Below the pieces are notes generated by a model. The model searched no databases, was not told where the DNA came from, and worked only from the letters and a program-made list of their open reading frames with translations. A program made the translations under genes and the position numbers. This document shows, piece by piece, positions 13,578 through 24,965 of a stretch of DNA of 64,000 nucleotides (positions are counted from its first letter, which is position 1; each line of letters begins with the position of its first letter). The DNA comes from Heracleum sosnowskyi (Eukaryota; Streptophyta; Magnoliopsida; Apiales; Apiaceae): assembly GCA_030848705.1 (NCBI GenBank), contig CM061243.1, positions 124,751,659 through 124,815,658 on the forward strand. Reading direction: 5' to 3'.

Positions 13578-15555
13578 CTAGCTTATAGCCCGTGCGATGC
13601 ACGGTTACTTAAATTTTATTTATAATTATTCTGTTTATAATTATATATTTATTATCCATGCAACACACGATTGTTTTTTAAATATTTATAATTATATTTA
13701 TTTATGAATATTTTAATATTTAAAAGTTATTAGTTTACATGATTAAATTATTGTTAAAAAAGATTTAGCCAAAAAAATTATAGTTAAAAATTTGATATTT
13801 ATTATATTTTACACGCTAAACTATTCTAAAACTAAAAAGAGAATAAAGTGACGAAATTTAATGTTGAGAATTCTATTCGATTTAGGAAATCTACTTATGT
13901 AGTTTAGATTATTAGAATACCCTTTATTAACCAAATACAGTTTTTAATGTTAAATCTAACGGTTTTCACCTATGTATTTAACATTAAACGATTTTGATTA
14001 TTTTGGTATTAATTACAACTATTTTTATGTTTTGACATTTTAGAAAATCCAATCCTATTATAATATCTTTTAACTTATATCATTTTTAGACAATAACTTC
14101 TTTTTATATGATATAATCTTGATCATCTATTTTTAAAAGTATTGGATCTAACGGTTGAGAATGTTTTGGCGGTATTTAGAAACAAACTACCATGATAACA
14201 TCATTAATTTTTCTTAATATTTATAATTTTTTTAAATATTTATTGCTAAAATATAATGTACTCTTTTTTGTAATATGTTAAAGATGCGGGAACTTTGAAC
14301 TTTTGAGAAAATAAATTATCAATAAAAATATAATTTTTTTTGTAATAGTCTTCTTTTAAAGTAGTACACGGTAACGATCAAAATTCTGTATAAAATTCAT
14401 TTTTTATAGTATATCCTATAAATATGTATGTTATTATATTAAAGACTAAATAATGAAAGCTTACTTATAAGTTTGGTCGCTTTGTTTGATCACTCAATCC
14501 ATAATCGTTGGATGTTTCAAATTAAATTGTTGAAAAACGTTAGATATAACAGTAAAATTATCATGTAGAATGATCTAAGGTTTGAATCTACCAACAACAT
14601 ATTAAAATTTATAGTTTTTTTTTAAAAAAATAAAGAATTTTTTCATTTTTTTTTCTTGTAGACATAGGTTATTTGATAATATTTTTTGTAAAGTACGATT
14701 TTTCAGAAAAGTACTATACTAATTGATTAAGAAACTTTTAAAGTTTCGAATTTAATAATTTACAAATGTATATATGTTAAAAAAGTTTGGCCTCTATAGC
14801 TGAATCTAAAATTTCAAAATACGATTTTTTTTAATATGAATATAGTACTGCTAACAATGAAATTAGGTATCTATGAGTTCTTATAAAACAAAATCACCAT
14901 TTACGTATAATTTATTATTTAATAATAATTAATATTTGATTAGTTATGATCTAAAACTTAATAAAATAGGATTAAAAATATGCACAATTTTATAAAATTT
15001 TATCCTCGTATTATTATATTCTTTGTTGATTTGAATTTTTCTTAGATTGATTTTAATTTTTAAACATAGATTTCTTAATTTAAAATAGTTAGAAAAAAGT
15101 AATTAAATTGGTATTAAAATAATGATGACATAATAATTATTATTAGAATTTAAATATTCAATTTACTAATTTGGGCTTTATCTTGTGTTTTAAAAATAAG
15201 ATTTTGACGATTTTATACCCCACATGAAGATAACTAAATTATATTTAATTAAAAGATGGTTTAACAATTTTTATCTAACTGGAATTATCCATGGAAGAGA
15301 AAAGAAAATCACGAATTTTTTACATGGATAATTCTATTCAATATAGAAAACTTATTTATATTTGGTATATTTGGTTTAAATTATCAAAATACACCTTTTA
15401 GAATTTAAATATAATCCTATTATTAATAAAATACACTTTTTAAATATTTGATCTAACGATTTTCATTTATCTAGTTAAGATCGGTCCTTATTAATTTGGT
15501 TATCTACGACCCAAATTTTGGATAAGATCACTATTATGATTATTATATATAAGGA
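13578..15555 (-). mobile_element. Non-autonomous Helitron, family A
   Basis: On the minus strand it starts TCCTTATATATAATAA after an A (plus GA|T at 15555|15556). It ends with the hairpin CCGTGCATCGCACGG, a short spacer and CTAG before T (plus A|CTAG at 13577|13578). Both A/T junctions are correct. Its first 500 bp match 31180-31720 almost throughout. Interior about 2 kb, AT-rich, without coding potential; it needs Rep/helicase in trans. Confidence 0.75.
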
Positions 15556-17192
15556 TTTAATATAATAAGGATATCAAGTATATAATGATATAAGTATCTT
15601 ACTAACTACTTTTATTTTTAATGTTTCGGTTTTATTTACAGTGTATAAAAAATTTTAAAATACATTATTACTTAAAAATTATTAAACAGAATAAAAATTA
15701 TGTTATGATTATATAAAATTTTATTCTGATATTATTATATTCTTTATCGATTTGAATTTGTTCTTAATTAATTTTGATACTTTTTTGAAAGAAACATAAA
15801 ATTTCTCTATATTTAAAAGAATTAGTGGAAAAATAAATAAATTGGTGCTACAATAATAAAAAAATATTTATTAAAATTTAGATACAAACTTTACTATTTG
15901 GGCTATATCCTGAGTTTTAGAAATTGAATTTTGACGATTTTACAATCCATGCGAAACTAACGAAATTATCTTTAATTTAATGATGGTTTAATAATTATTA
16001 TCTAACTTGACCAGTTGATCTACTCATAAAATAAACTCAAAAGAAAAGATGGTTAAGAAGTTTTACATAAAGAATTCAATTCAATATAGAAAATCAATTA
16101 ATAATTGGTTTAAATTATCAAAGCACACTTCTTAGTATTTAAATATAATCCTAACTTTAATCAAATACACATTTTAATATAAGTTTTATATTCAAAATTA
16201 TCGTTTATGAATATGAAACCCTTAATATTTTAATAATATTTTGATATTATCCTTTTATGTTTGTTATATGTAAAATAATATAATTATAATTTGTATTAAT
16301 CAAATTGTTATGTTACTTCAGAAAAAAAAGTGTTTAAATTTATTCATGTACATGAGTTCTCCACGTAGGGTACACGCGTATCATTGTAATCGATATGAAT
16401 TGTTATCTTCATATTTGGTTTAATAATTATTATCTAACTGGAACTATACATAAATTCAAGAGAAAATATATTTAAGAATTTCTACATAGAAAAATTTTAA
16501 ATTATCAAAATATACTTTTTAGTATTTAAATATAATTCTATTATTAATCAGATACACTTTTTAATATTAGATCTAACAATTCTCATCGATCTATTTAAGA
16601 TCTAACTATAATTATTAATTTGGTCGTAATCGTACACGGACGAACGATTTTAATTTTTTCTTAAATTGGTTTTAATATTTTATTGAAATAAACATAGAAT
16701 TTATAAATTTAAAAGAATTAGGAAAACAAATTAAATTGGTGCTACAATAATAAAAATATATTTATTAAAATTTAGATAATAACTTTATTGTTTGGGCTCT
16801 ATCTTGAGTTTTAGACACCAGATTTTAACGATTTTACAGCCCACACGAAGCTTACAAATTTATCTTTAATTTAATGATGGTTTAATAATTATTATCTAAC
16901 TGGAACTATCCATAAACTGAAGAGAAAAGATAATTACGAATTTTTACATAAAGATTTCTATTCAATATAGAAAACCTATTTATAATTGGTTTAAATTATC
17001 AAAATACATCTTTTAATATTTAAATACTATCCTATTAATAATCAAATACAATTTTTTAATATTATATCTGACGGTCCTCATTGATTTGAAGATTTATAGT
17101 TTAATAATCCAACGGATCGTATACTTTTGGTAGTACAGTGACCAACCAAAGTTTTGGATAAGATCTCCCTTACGCTTATTATATATAAGGAG
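15556..17192 (-). repeat. Degenerate family-A Helitron copies
   Basis: Blocks of family-A sequence recur. The phrase TTTGGGCT..TATCTTGAGTTTTAGA...TTTTACA.CCCA occurs near 15170 (inside the preceding element), 15895 and 16790. The 5'-terminal motif TTATTATATATAAGGA recurs near 17178-17192, but there it is followed by G, not T. No CTAG hairpin end was found, so these are truncated or rearranged copies. Confidence 0.55.
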
Positions 17193-17865
17193 TTAATGAA
17201 TAGGTGTTTGTTAATTTTTTCTATTTTTAATACATTGAATAATATTTTTTTCCTTTATAAATTTGAATATCTTTTCTGCTTTTAATATGTTAGATAATAT
17301 TTTTCGTTATTACCATTTGAAATTGTAAAACTCTAAAAAAGATTTACAAAAATGTTTGAACACCGGCTTCAATCAATTACTTAAACTCACTTTGTCCGGT
17401 CCTCACCTATCTCACCACAAAACTATTGATTTGACAAAAAACATTATAAAATTTAAAGGAGAAAAATTAATAAACCTACATAATAAATTCAAGTTGTACC
17501 TACCCGATTATAATATGGATCAACTTTTATCAACGTTAAATCAACCAAGTTCCGGAAGAAGCAACCGTGCGCTGCGCATTGCTATTTTCGAGAGAGTTTT
17601 ACGTTGTTAGATCGTTGAACAAATAAAATAAAAATTAATAAATTTTATACTTTTTGTAATTTCGAATTCTTCCCTTTTATAAATACGTAATACATTTTCT
17701 ATTTCTATTACGTTAAATAATTTAGATGTATTCTCTATCAAATCGAATTTTTCTCCCTTATAAATTCGAACTCCTATTCGGCTTTTACTTCTCTATAAAA
17801 TCGAATTTTTCTTCTCTATAAATTCGAACACCTATTCTACTTCTACTATGTTAAAGGATATTTTT

Positions 17866-18010
17866 TATTAGTATTTAAAAATCTAAAATTCTAGAAAATT
17901 AGAAATATAGATTGAGACGATTTTAGAGACGCCATCTTTTTTATTAGTATTAAAAATTCTAAAATTCTTTGAAATTAGAAAAATAGATTGAGACGATCTT
18001 AGAGACGCCA
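17866..18010. repeat. Two ~70-bp tandem copies near a Helitron 5' end
   Basis: The phrase ATAGATTGAGACGAT.TTAGAGACGCCA closes two adjacent near-identical units (about 17866-17934 and 17938-18010), about 40 bp inside the predicted 5' terminus at 18052. Confidence 0.7.
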
Positions 18011-18052
18011 CCTAACCTCCCGCGCATCCTTCTTTATATATAAAGATATTGA

Positions 18053-19275
18053 TTATAAAATATAATAGTATAATTGTGATTAATTTTAAATAAAATAGTG
18101 ATTTATTAACAAATGTTTTTTGACTAAAACAACTATGTAATATAGTGATATTTTAAATCAAATATTTATTGTATTAAAATTATAATTGTCAACTAATCAT
18201 GATTGTTAAAGTAGGATGCGAATGATAAATAATTTTTTTTATTTTAATATGATTGATCTAAAATTTAGTAGTGGTATATGATTGGTCATAAAATAATTAT
18301 TATTTTATGATTGATATATATGTACACTCAAGTATTATAATAAAGGGTAATTATTTTTATACACAAAAGATCCACAAAATAAAATCAACCCTTTCAAATA
18401 TCAATTAATATATTAAGTAATATTTTCTTTCAATTTTTTTAATATATTCAATTAACCTCGGATTTGTTTAATTATAATAAAAATATTAATATGGATTATT
18501 ACCCTCATATCTCTATGTAAAAATCTTAAATTACAATCTTAACAATTAAATAATCAAAAATAAAAATTATTAACTGAAATCGAAAATTTAATGCTTCCTT
18601 ATTAAATGTGCTATATCATGGAGTGGTATTAAAAGTTTAAGCATAAAATAGACGATTCTATATTAAACACATAGTACAATTGTTGATTAAAAATCTCGAA
18701 GTATATAATCTAATAGAGAATATAAATTATAATTAAAAATGAGTGAATTTTAATTAATAACCAAATTCTTGAAATATGAAAATTATTTAATTAAATATTG
18801 TTTATATCTTTATTATAATATTCGAGTCTACCACAACATCTAGTTAACCAATAAAAAAAATTATGAATAATTTTAGAAACAATCAGAAACTATCCCATAA
18901 TTTTAGACCAATCAAATTAAATCTAATATCCTTCCTAATATAATTCAATTACCTATATTTTTTAATCATGATTAAACCATACAACATACTCAAATTCTAT
19001 ATAAAATAGAAATTGCATCACGAAAAGGCAAATTAAACTTAATATCGTTCGTAATATAATGAAAGAATTACAAAAATGACTCATTTTTAACAATTTTTTA
19101 TTAAAATAATAATTTTTGAATAGCTGGCCAATTATGTCCATTCTAATACCGAGCTCTCAAATATCCGGTGTTTATTTGGACAGAAGCATTGAGATTAGGA
19201 AATAATGGTGGCACTGGTACTTCAAAGCAAGGGAACATGTGTCTTTTCATTAGCGGACCCCACGTTGCTATAAAC
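18053..19275. other. AT-rich intergenic DNA
   Basis: No gene, hairpin or terminal repeat that I can support. It is very AT-rich with scattered homopolymer runs. Confidence 0.5.
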
Positions 19276-19278
19276 TAA

Positions 19279-19697
19279 GAGCAACTCCCATGCAACATTA
19301 TAACGTTATTATAGTGTAACTTATAGTGTAAAAGTCACTCCAATGCAACACTATAATGGTGTAAAAATTACATCAAATGAATAGCGTGACACCAAATTTT
19401 GTGTCAAAAGTACATTTGGGATAACTTTTATATCAAATTTGGCGTCTTTCATAATTCCTATATTGTCCTTGTGTTTGTTAACAAAAATAAATTTATTTCT
19501 TTCATGTCCTATCTATTTCTTGTTTTATCTCAACAAAGTACTTGTTCTTGGAAAAGTGAAAATATCATATCTTTTTTTAGACATTTAGTGCAAGATATAA
19601 TGTAAATGGATTGAAGTTGTTTTTGTGGATAGTGTAATTTTCACATTAAAATAATATAAAAGTTACACTATTATAGGGTTATGAATTGGAGATGGTC
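19279..19697. mobile_element. MITE with TAA target duplication (Tourist/Harbinger-like)
   Basis: A 419-bp element starting GAGCAACTCCCATGCAACAT and ending GAATTGGAGATGGTC, flanked by TAA at 19276-19278 and 19698-19700. The ends are imperfect inverted repeats, and the subterminal TATAATAGTGTAA phrases are inverted too. A 3-bp TAA duplication suggests PIF/Harbinger, but the TIR does not match a family I can name. Confidence 0.6.
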
Positions 19698-19700
19698 TAA

Positions 19701-20227
19701 ATATATCAAGCAATACACATTCTTGGAATGCATATCCTTATTTGATTACCTTGTTATGAAATGCGTATACCAAATTTAAAAATAAAAAATTATACAATAA
19801 ATCATTACAAAATGCGTATTCAGTATCAAAATGTTATGACAAGACACTATTAAATGCGTATTCAACTTTACCCCACTGCCTAATGCGTATTTCACCCCTA
19901 TTGTTGGCCAAAAAACTGAAATAAGATATTTTCATTATTTTTGTTTAAAAAATCGACTAAAATTGATATTCACCCTAATATAATTCATCCAACAATCTTT
20001 TAACCACGTAGACGAGAAAGACAGAAACGAGACATCTTGAAACCTCTTACACCATCGCCATGAGGTCTACAACATCTCCAGTTCTCCACAATTCATCAAC
20101 TCCTCCCCCAGTTCAATTTGATTAAGTGTCAACTTCGGTTAAGGTATTACTTTGAATTAAGTCGCCCCACTCGCACACCGGCTCTGTATATTCTAGTTAA
20201 TTTATTTGCAGACAAAAAACATGTCAG
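19701..20227. other. Intergenic DNA
   Basis: No supported feature. The string AATGCGTAT occurs several times between about 19755 and 19890 in a loosely repeated context. Confidence 0.4.
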
Positions 20228-20268
20228 CTTGCTACCCCGTAAAACTTAAACGTTAATATGTTTTTTAG

Positions 20269-20533
20269 GGGTTAAATATCAAATACGTCATTTATTCTGT
20301 CAAAATGTATCAAACTAATCACTCATTGCAAAAATGTCTCAATTAAATTACTGATTTAAGATTTCGTATCAAAGACATCACCTGAGAATGATTAAATTAA
20401 TACAGAATTTCAACATTTTAATGACTAAGTTGATACAAAATTTTAAATTAGTGACTAAATTGAGTAACTTTTTGCAATGAATGATTAATTTGATACATTT
20501 GAACATAATGAGTGATATATTTGATATTTAACC
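20269..20533. mobile_element. Fold-back MITE, copy 1 of 3
   Basis: Begins GGGTTAAATATCAAATA and ends with the inverted partner TTGATATTTAACCC. Terminal arms pair over roughly 100 bp with mismatches. The flanking GTTTTTTAG may be a 9-bp duplication, which would point to the Mutator superfamily, but the right flank is not a clean match. Confidence 0.65.
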
Positions 20534-20687
20534 CGTTTTTTTTTTTTTAGGTTGTGGTTGTCTTCATTACAGGGTTAAGCAATGGATGATATTTTACGAC
20601 TTCTACTCAGAGAGAAAGAACGTAGTGAGTTAAGGCAATGGATGATATTTTACGACTTGCTACTTAAACGTTAATATGTTTTTTAGG

Positions 20688-20963
20688 GGGTTAAATATCA
20701 AATACGTCATTTATTATGTCAAAATGTATCAAACTAATCACTCATTGCAAAAAAGTCTCAATTAAATCACAATTAAATCACTGATTTAAGATTTCGTATC
20801 AAAGACATCACCTGGGAATGACTAAATTAATACAGAATTTCAACATTTTAATGACTAAGTTGATACAAAATTTTAAATTAGTGACTAAATTGAGTAATTT
20901 TGACAATGAAAGATTAATTTGATACATTTGAACATAATGAGTGATATATTTGATATTTAACCC
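20688..20963. mobile_element. Fold-back MITE, copy 2 of 3
   Basis: Same structure as copy 1 with an 11-bp internal duplication. It was copied as part of the tandem segment, not by a fresh insertion, because the flanks are shared. Confidence 0.65.
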
Positions 20964-21130
20964 GTTTTCCGTTTTTTAGGTTGTGGTTGTCTTCATTACA
21001 GGGTTAAGCAATGTATGATATTTTACGACTTCTACTCAACTCAGAGAGAAAGAACGTAGTGAGTTAAGCAATGGATGATATTTTACGACTTGCTACCCCG
21101 TAAAACTTAAACGTTAATATGTTTTTTAGG

Positions 21131-21395
21131 GGGTTAAATATCAAATACGTCATTTATTATGTCAAAATGTATCAAACTAATCACTCATTGCAAAAAAGTC
21201 TCAATTAAATCACTGATTTAAGATTTCGTATCAAAGACATCACCTGGCAATGACTAAATTAATACAGAATTTCAACATTTTAATGACTAAGTTGATACAA
21301 AATTTTAAATTAGTGACTAAATTGAGTAATTTTGGCAATGAATGATTAATTTGATACATTTGAACATAATGAGTAATATATTTGATATTTAACCC
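21131..21395. mobile_element. Fold-back MITE, copy 3 of 3
   Basis: Same length as copy 1 and with the same flanks. See the triplicated segment. Confidence 0.65.
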
Positions 21396-21614
21396 GTTTT
21401 CTGTTTTTTAGGTTGTGGTTGTCTTTATTACAGGGTTAAGCAATGGATGATATTTTACGACTTCTACTTAGAGAGAAAGAACGTAGTGAGTTAAGACCCC
21501 CCCAAATGTTATGTTTAACATTTTAATAAACCGGGATTGTTTTATTTATTGCTTTTAAGCTTTGATGATCTTGCATACAACAAGTGCTAATGTTTAGTTG
21601 ATTTTTTATTGCAG

Positions 21615-22231
21615 TGCCGTCGGTTTGAATTTGAAAACCAGAGGAGAATTTCACTTACTCGTGTTTCATCTTTGCTGAGACAAATTATGTTTTCCTATCC
21701 TCATTGTATGGGGTCGTTAGTTGAAGTGATGATTGCAGGTTGAGATGAGAAGGTAATGATGAATATTATAACGTGGGTGGTAACTAACTGCGTCATATTT
21801 GTTGGTGTTTAGGGCCCTGGCCTTTATTGGGTGCACTCTGATGTAGGATTGTTTACTCTTAATATAGTGTATTCTGGACCCCGTTTACATGACCAAATAT
21901 GACATGATACCTTAGTTCTTATTATTGTTGTTGATGATGTGTTTGGGTAAGAAGTTACCCTCACTTTTCTTAGTCTCTAGTTGAGCTGCCGTTTTCGCTA
22001 TTGTTTTTAATGTTTGGAACTGCCGGTTCTATTTCATATACAACAATTTTATGTTATCTTGCAATATCTTACGTTCTTCTTGGTAATCACTTTGGTAGGT
22101 ACCTCTATGACATGACAGTAGAGGAGGCTGTAGAATTGGCTCAACGATCCATATTCATGCAACATTTCTTGATGGAGCTGGTAGTGGTACTGCTAGTGGT
22201 ATACTCTCATGACAGTGAGATGCACCCTTAA
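21615..22231 (+). pseudogene. 20S proteasome subunit beta-5 (PBE type) pseudogene, central part
   Basis: Three exon remnants match the beta-5 catalytic subunit of the 20S proteasome. About 21615-21753 encodes CRRFEFENQRRISLTRVSSL and on to MIAG-stop-DEK, where a conserved tryptophan codon is now TGA. About 21812-21847 encodes GPGLYWVHSDVG. About 22096-22210 encodes YDMTVEEAVELAQRSIF and then needs a one-base frameshift to continue as DGAGSGTASG. The N-terminal part with the catalytic threonine and the last exon are absent here; a matching last exon lies at about 31760-31839. Intron-like spacers remain, so this came from genomic DNA and not from a processed mRNA. The stop, frameshift and missing ends make it non-functional. 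Confidence 0.8.
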
Positions 22232-22393
22232 ATCTCAAGCATGCTGAAAACATTGGATGTTGGCCAAGAGGATTCCAGGTACGAGATAGTTGAAATCTGT
22301 TTCCAGTTAGATGTACTCAGAAAGAGTTCCCTAATGAGGTCTTGTTTAATCATGTTACATGCAACATATCACTAAATGAGGTCCCCAATGCTG

Positions 22394-22873
22394 CAGGTAT
22401 TGCTCGGGATGTGATTGAGCAGCAGGTATATCAGGCTCCCAACCTTGTAGAATTGGGTTTCAGACTTTCAGAAGAATAATAGGGCAGTTGAATGATTGTT
22501 TTAGTGTTTTTCAGACTAGTGAGGAAGTTCAAGAACTGCATCAACATAAAGCTAGCAGAATGAAGAAATTGCAAGCTGAATTTGAAGAAACATATGCTCT
22601 TACTCATGTAGAGAATGATGCTGAGGCTGCTCATGTGAAAATTTAGTCCTCGGGTCTGTGAATGTTGAGCCGTCCCAGACAGTAGCTAAACACCGTGGTG
22701 GTCATGGAGGATTTGTACCTTCTGTACCTTCTGCTGGTGCTAGGCCATCACTACCCGAGCCGCACCAAGCTTCCCAGGCTCTACCTCAAGCAGGGGTATT
22801 GACTCATCCCATGCCTCGCGTGATACCGGCTGAAGTGACTCAGTCGGAAGGTAGTTCTTCAGTCAAGCGCTGA
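22394..22873 (+). pseudogene. Fragment of an unrecognised gene, copy 1
   Basis: Exon-like stretches with stops. About 22394-22479 reads ARDVIEQQVYQAPNLVELGF and ends at TAA. About 22517-22645 reads TSEEVQELHQHKASRMKKLQ, a probable coiled coil, and ends at TAG. About 22658-22873 is Pro/Ser/Ala-rich (SVPSAGARPSLPEPHQASQA). I do not recognise the family. The first part is shared almost base for base with 32045-32140, also just downstream of proteasome beta-5 sequence. The two pieces therefore descend from one locus in which this gene followed the proteasome gene. Confidence 0.55.
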
Positions 22874-22940
22874 ACCATCATCTTCTCAATTGACACCGGA
22901 GTAAGTCTCTCTGTACTATTCAGCAAGTCTCTCTGAAGTC

Positions 22941-23284
22941 TAGGGTCCGTTTGGTATTGCTGTTGCAGATAGCAACAACAGTTTTTTTCTGAAAAGCAGG
23001 TAAAAAGTGTTTGGTAAAATTTAAAAGCGGCTTTTCTGAAAAGCGCTTTTGGCTAAAAAGCTGCTTTTAGAGAAAACAGGTGAGCGAAAGCTGCTTTTCA
23101 GCTTTTGCGGGAGCAGCTACTGCTACTGGTTTCAACATGAAAACTCACCAAAAACATTAATTTTTTATATTATACACCAAAACATGCACATATCAAAAAT
23201 ATTACCAAACAGTTATCTGATTTTCACAACAACACTTATTTTAACAGCACAACAATTTTTAACAGCAATCCCAAACAGAACCTA
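22941..23284. mobile_element. MITE with TAGGGTCCGTTTGG-type ends
   Basis: About 344 bp with inverted ends TAGGGTCCGTTTGGTATTGC on the left and, on the complementary strand of the right end, TAGGTTCTGTTTGGGATTGC. The interior is rich in AGCTGCTTTT-type palindromes. Such ends occur in hAT and Harbinger MITEs. No clear target duplication was seen, so the superfamily is left open. Confidence 0.65.
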
Positions 23285-23803
23285 AATCCTCATCTATTGA
23301 GCTGCTCAGCCTAATCCCTTCTCTAGCAAGGCACTTGGATTATAATTCTTGATTTAGTAATTCATATCAACCGCTTATTTATTCATTTTAGTTTTAATTT
23401 CCTGTATTTAGATTAAAATTTGATTTTTATATGAATTTGGTTTAATTTACCATATTAAGTATTACTTGGTTTCGTTTTTTAAATCTGTAATTAGATAATT
23501 GCATGTTAAATAGGACAGTAACTCTATTAAGTACCATCATAATTTCACTGTAATTTATATAAGAATTTCTAACTGAATACAAAATCATTTTTAAATGATG
23601 TTTGAAATTTTAATTACATATGCTTCAATTTCAATAAACCTCCTTCAAATTCACCGCATATTCATGTAATCGATGCGAAAAAATTTAAGATTTTATGATA
23701 AACCTGCTCAATAAAAGTGGTATCTGAATGCTGGTGGTTGTGATCAGTGTACCAGTAGAGATTGTTTGCAACACATTCAGACGATATAATTTGAGTGTTA
23801 AAT
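23285..23803. other. AT-rich intergenic DNA
   Basis: About 500 bp between two MITEs. No supported gene or structure. Confidence 0.4.
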
Positions 23804-23812
23804 TTGAAATAA

Positions 23813-24648
23813 GGGAAAATAGATTTTTTTATCACTCAACTATTGGCTCTTTTAGAAAGTAACCACTCAACTATCAAATAATTAATTATAACCATCAACG
23901 TTACATTCGTTTTTGTTTTTAGACATTCCGTTAATTGTGTCGTTAAAATAATATTAATGTGCTTAATAGATCGATAATGTTTCAAAATTAATGGAAATTA
24001 GCCACTAAACATTGTACAACGTTAAAATATATCAGCATTATAATTTTTTTCATAATTTTTATTATCTTTTCATAAATTAACTCATTATTATTGAAATCAT
24101 TTACTATCTTGTTAACAATAGTTTTTTAAAATAAACAAATGATTAATGAAATTATATATTTTTAATAAAAACATATTATATATATATAAATTTTTTAGAT
24201 TCGCTTCGTTGATTTTTTAAATTTCATGAACCAAATTTAATCATAAAAATAAGATCAGATATCTATATTACTTTTTTTGGTTCAATATCTAGAATTTTGG
24301 ATTAAAAAATTAGATTCTAATCAAAATTTAATATATTTGAAATTTTGCAATATTAAATCGGGGAAAAAAATTACTTTGAAGATATTGTTGAATTATTTTT
24401 TAAATAAAATGACTAGTTGCATGAAAAACAATGACAGTATTGTACTTAAAATATTTTTTATTTATCATGTTACATTAGATGATTAAGTCCACATTAACAT
24501 TATTTTAACTGATATTTCATTTATACTTAACGGAATGATTAAAAACAAAAAATCATGTAACGTTAGTGACTATTTTTAATTATTTGAATGTTCAGTGACT
24601 ATTTTTTAATAGAAACAAAAATTAAGTGATAAAAAAATCTATTTTCCC
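23813..24648. mobile_element. Non-autonomous Mutator-like element (9-bp TSD)
   Basis: An 836-bp element with perfect terminal inverted repeats GGGAAAATAGATTTTTTTAT / ATAAAAAAATCTATTTTCCC. It is flanked by an exact 9-bp duplication, TTGAAATAA (23804-23812 and 24649-24657). A 9-bp duplication is the hallmark of Mutator-superfamily transposition. Subterminal regions are also inverted (CAACGTTACAT near the left, ATGTAACGTTAG near the right). The interior is AT-rich without a transposase. Confidence 0.85.
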
Positions 24649-24965
24649 TTGAAATAACTATTCAAAAAGAAATTCAAGCCTATACCTTCGCAAACAAATA
24701 CATTTTGCATATCATGAACAGAGTTGACAGATGAAAATAACTAATTCAACATGACAGCAATGTAAATTTCGAAAAATTTCAGAGAGTAATCGGTTTGAAC
24801 TTTGATTCGTGCTTGTAACAAACTAAAATTAAAACCGTGTATAACAGATGATTACAATTCAAGTCAAATATCAGCCTCAAAACTTCTGCAGCTACACATA
24901 TAAGTCTATAACCTCAGATATGCTGGTATCTAGCAAAATTTACTAGAGAAGAGATGTTGATGCCG

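Larger units (their letters stand above)
11992..18052 (-). mobile_element. Non-autonomous Helitron-like element hosting nested insertions
   Basis: Read on the minus strand, the right end begins TCAATATCTTTATATATAAA after an A (GA|T on plus at 18052|18053), and the left end finishes TTGACTAG before a T (A|CTAG on plus at 11991|11992). A GC-rich hairpin-like stretch lies about 10 bp inside the left end. The two halves share a repeated phrase, TCGAATT..TTCTCC..TATAAATTCGAACACC. It appears near 12930-13100 and again near 17660-17850, which supports them being one element split by later insertions. It has no coding capacity. The terminal hairpin is weaker than in other copies here, so the left end is less certain than the right. 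Confidence 0.5.
20228..21497. repeat. Triplicated ~430-bp segment carrying a fold-back MITE
   Basis: Three tandem copies start near 20228, 20656 and 21088 (spacing about 428 and 432 bp). Each contains a fold-back MITE (20269-20533, 20688-20963, 21131-21395) flanked by the same short host stretch, GCAATGGATGATATTTTACG. The copies are nearly identical, so the triplication is recent. Copy 2 lacks the CCCCGTAAAA segment at its start and has a small internal duplication (CACAATTAAAT). Confidence 0.85.

Noticed and set aside
17356..17610. 84-codon frame in the Helitron-like element
   Set aside because: No recognisable family and it sits in repetitive AT-rich DNA. The nearby CCGTGCGCTGCGC looked like a Helitron hairpin, but no CTAG end follows.
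20228..21497. Regular direct repeats resembling a CRISPR-like array
   Set aside because: Units are about 430 bp and contain a fold-back MITE; this is eukaryotic tandem duplication.
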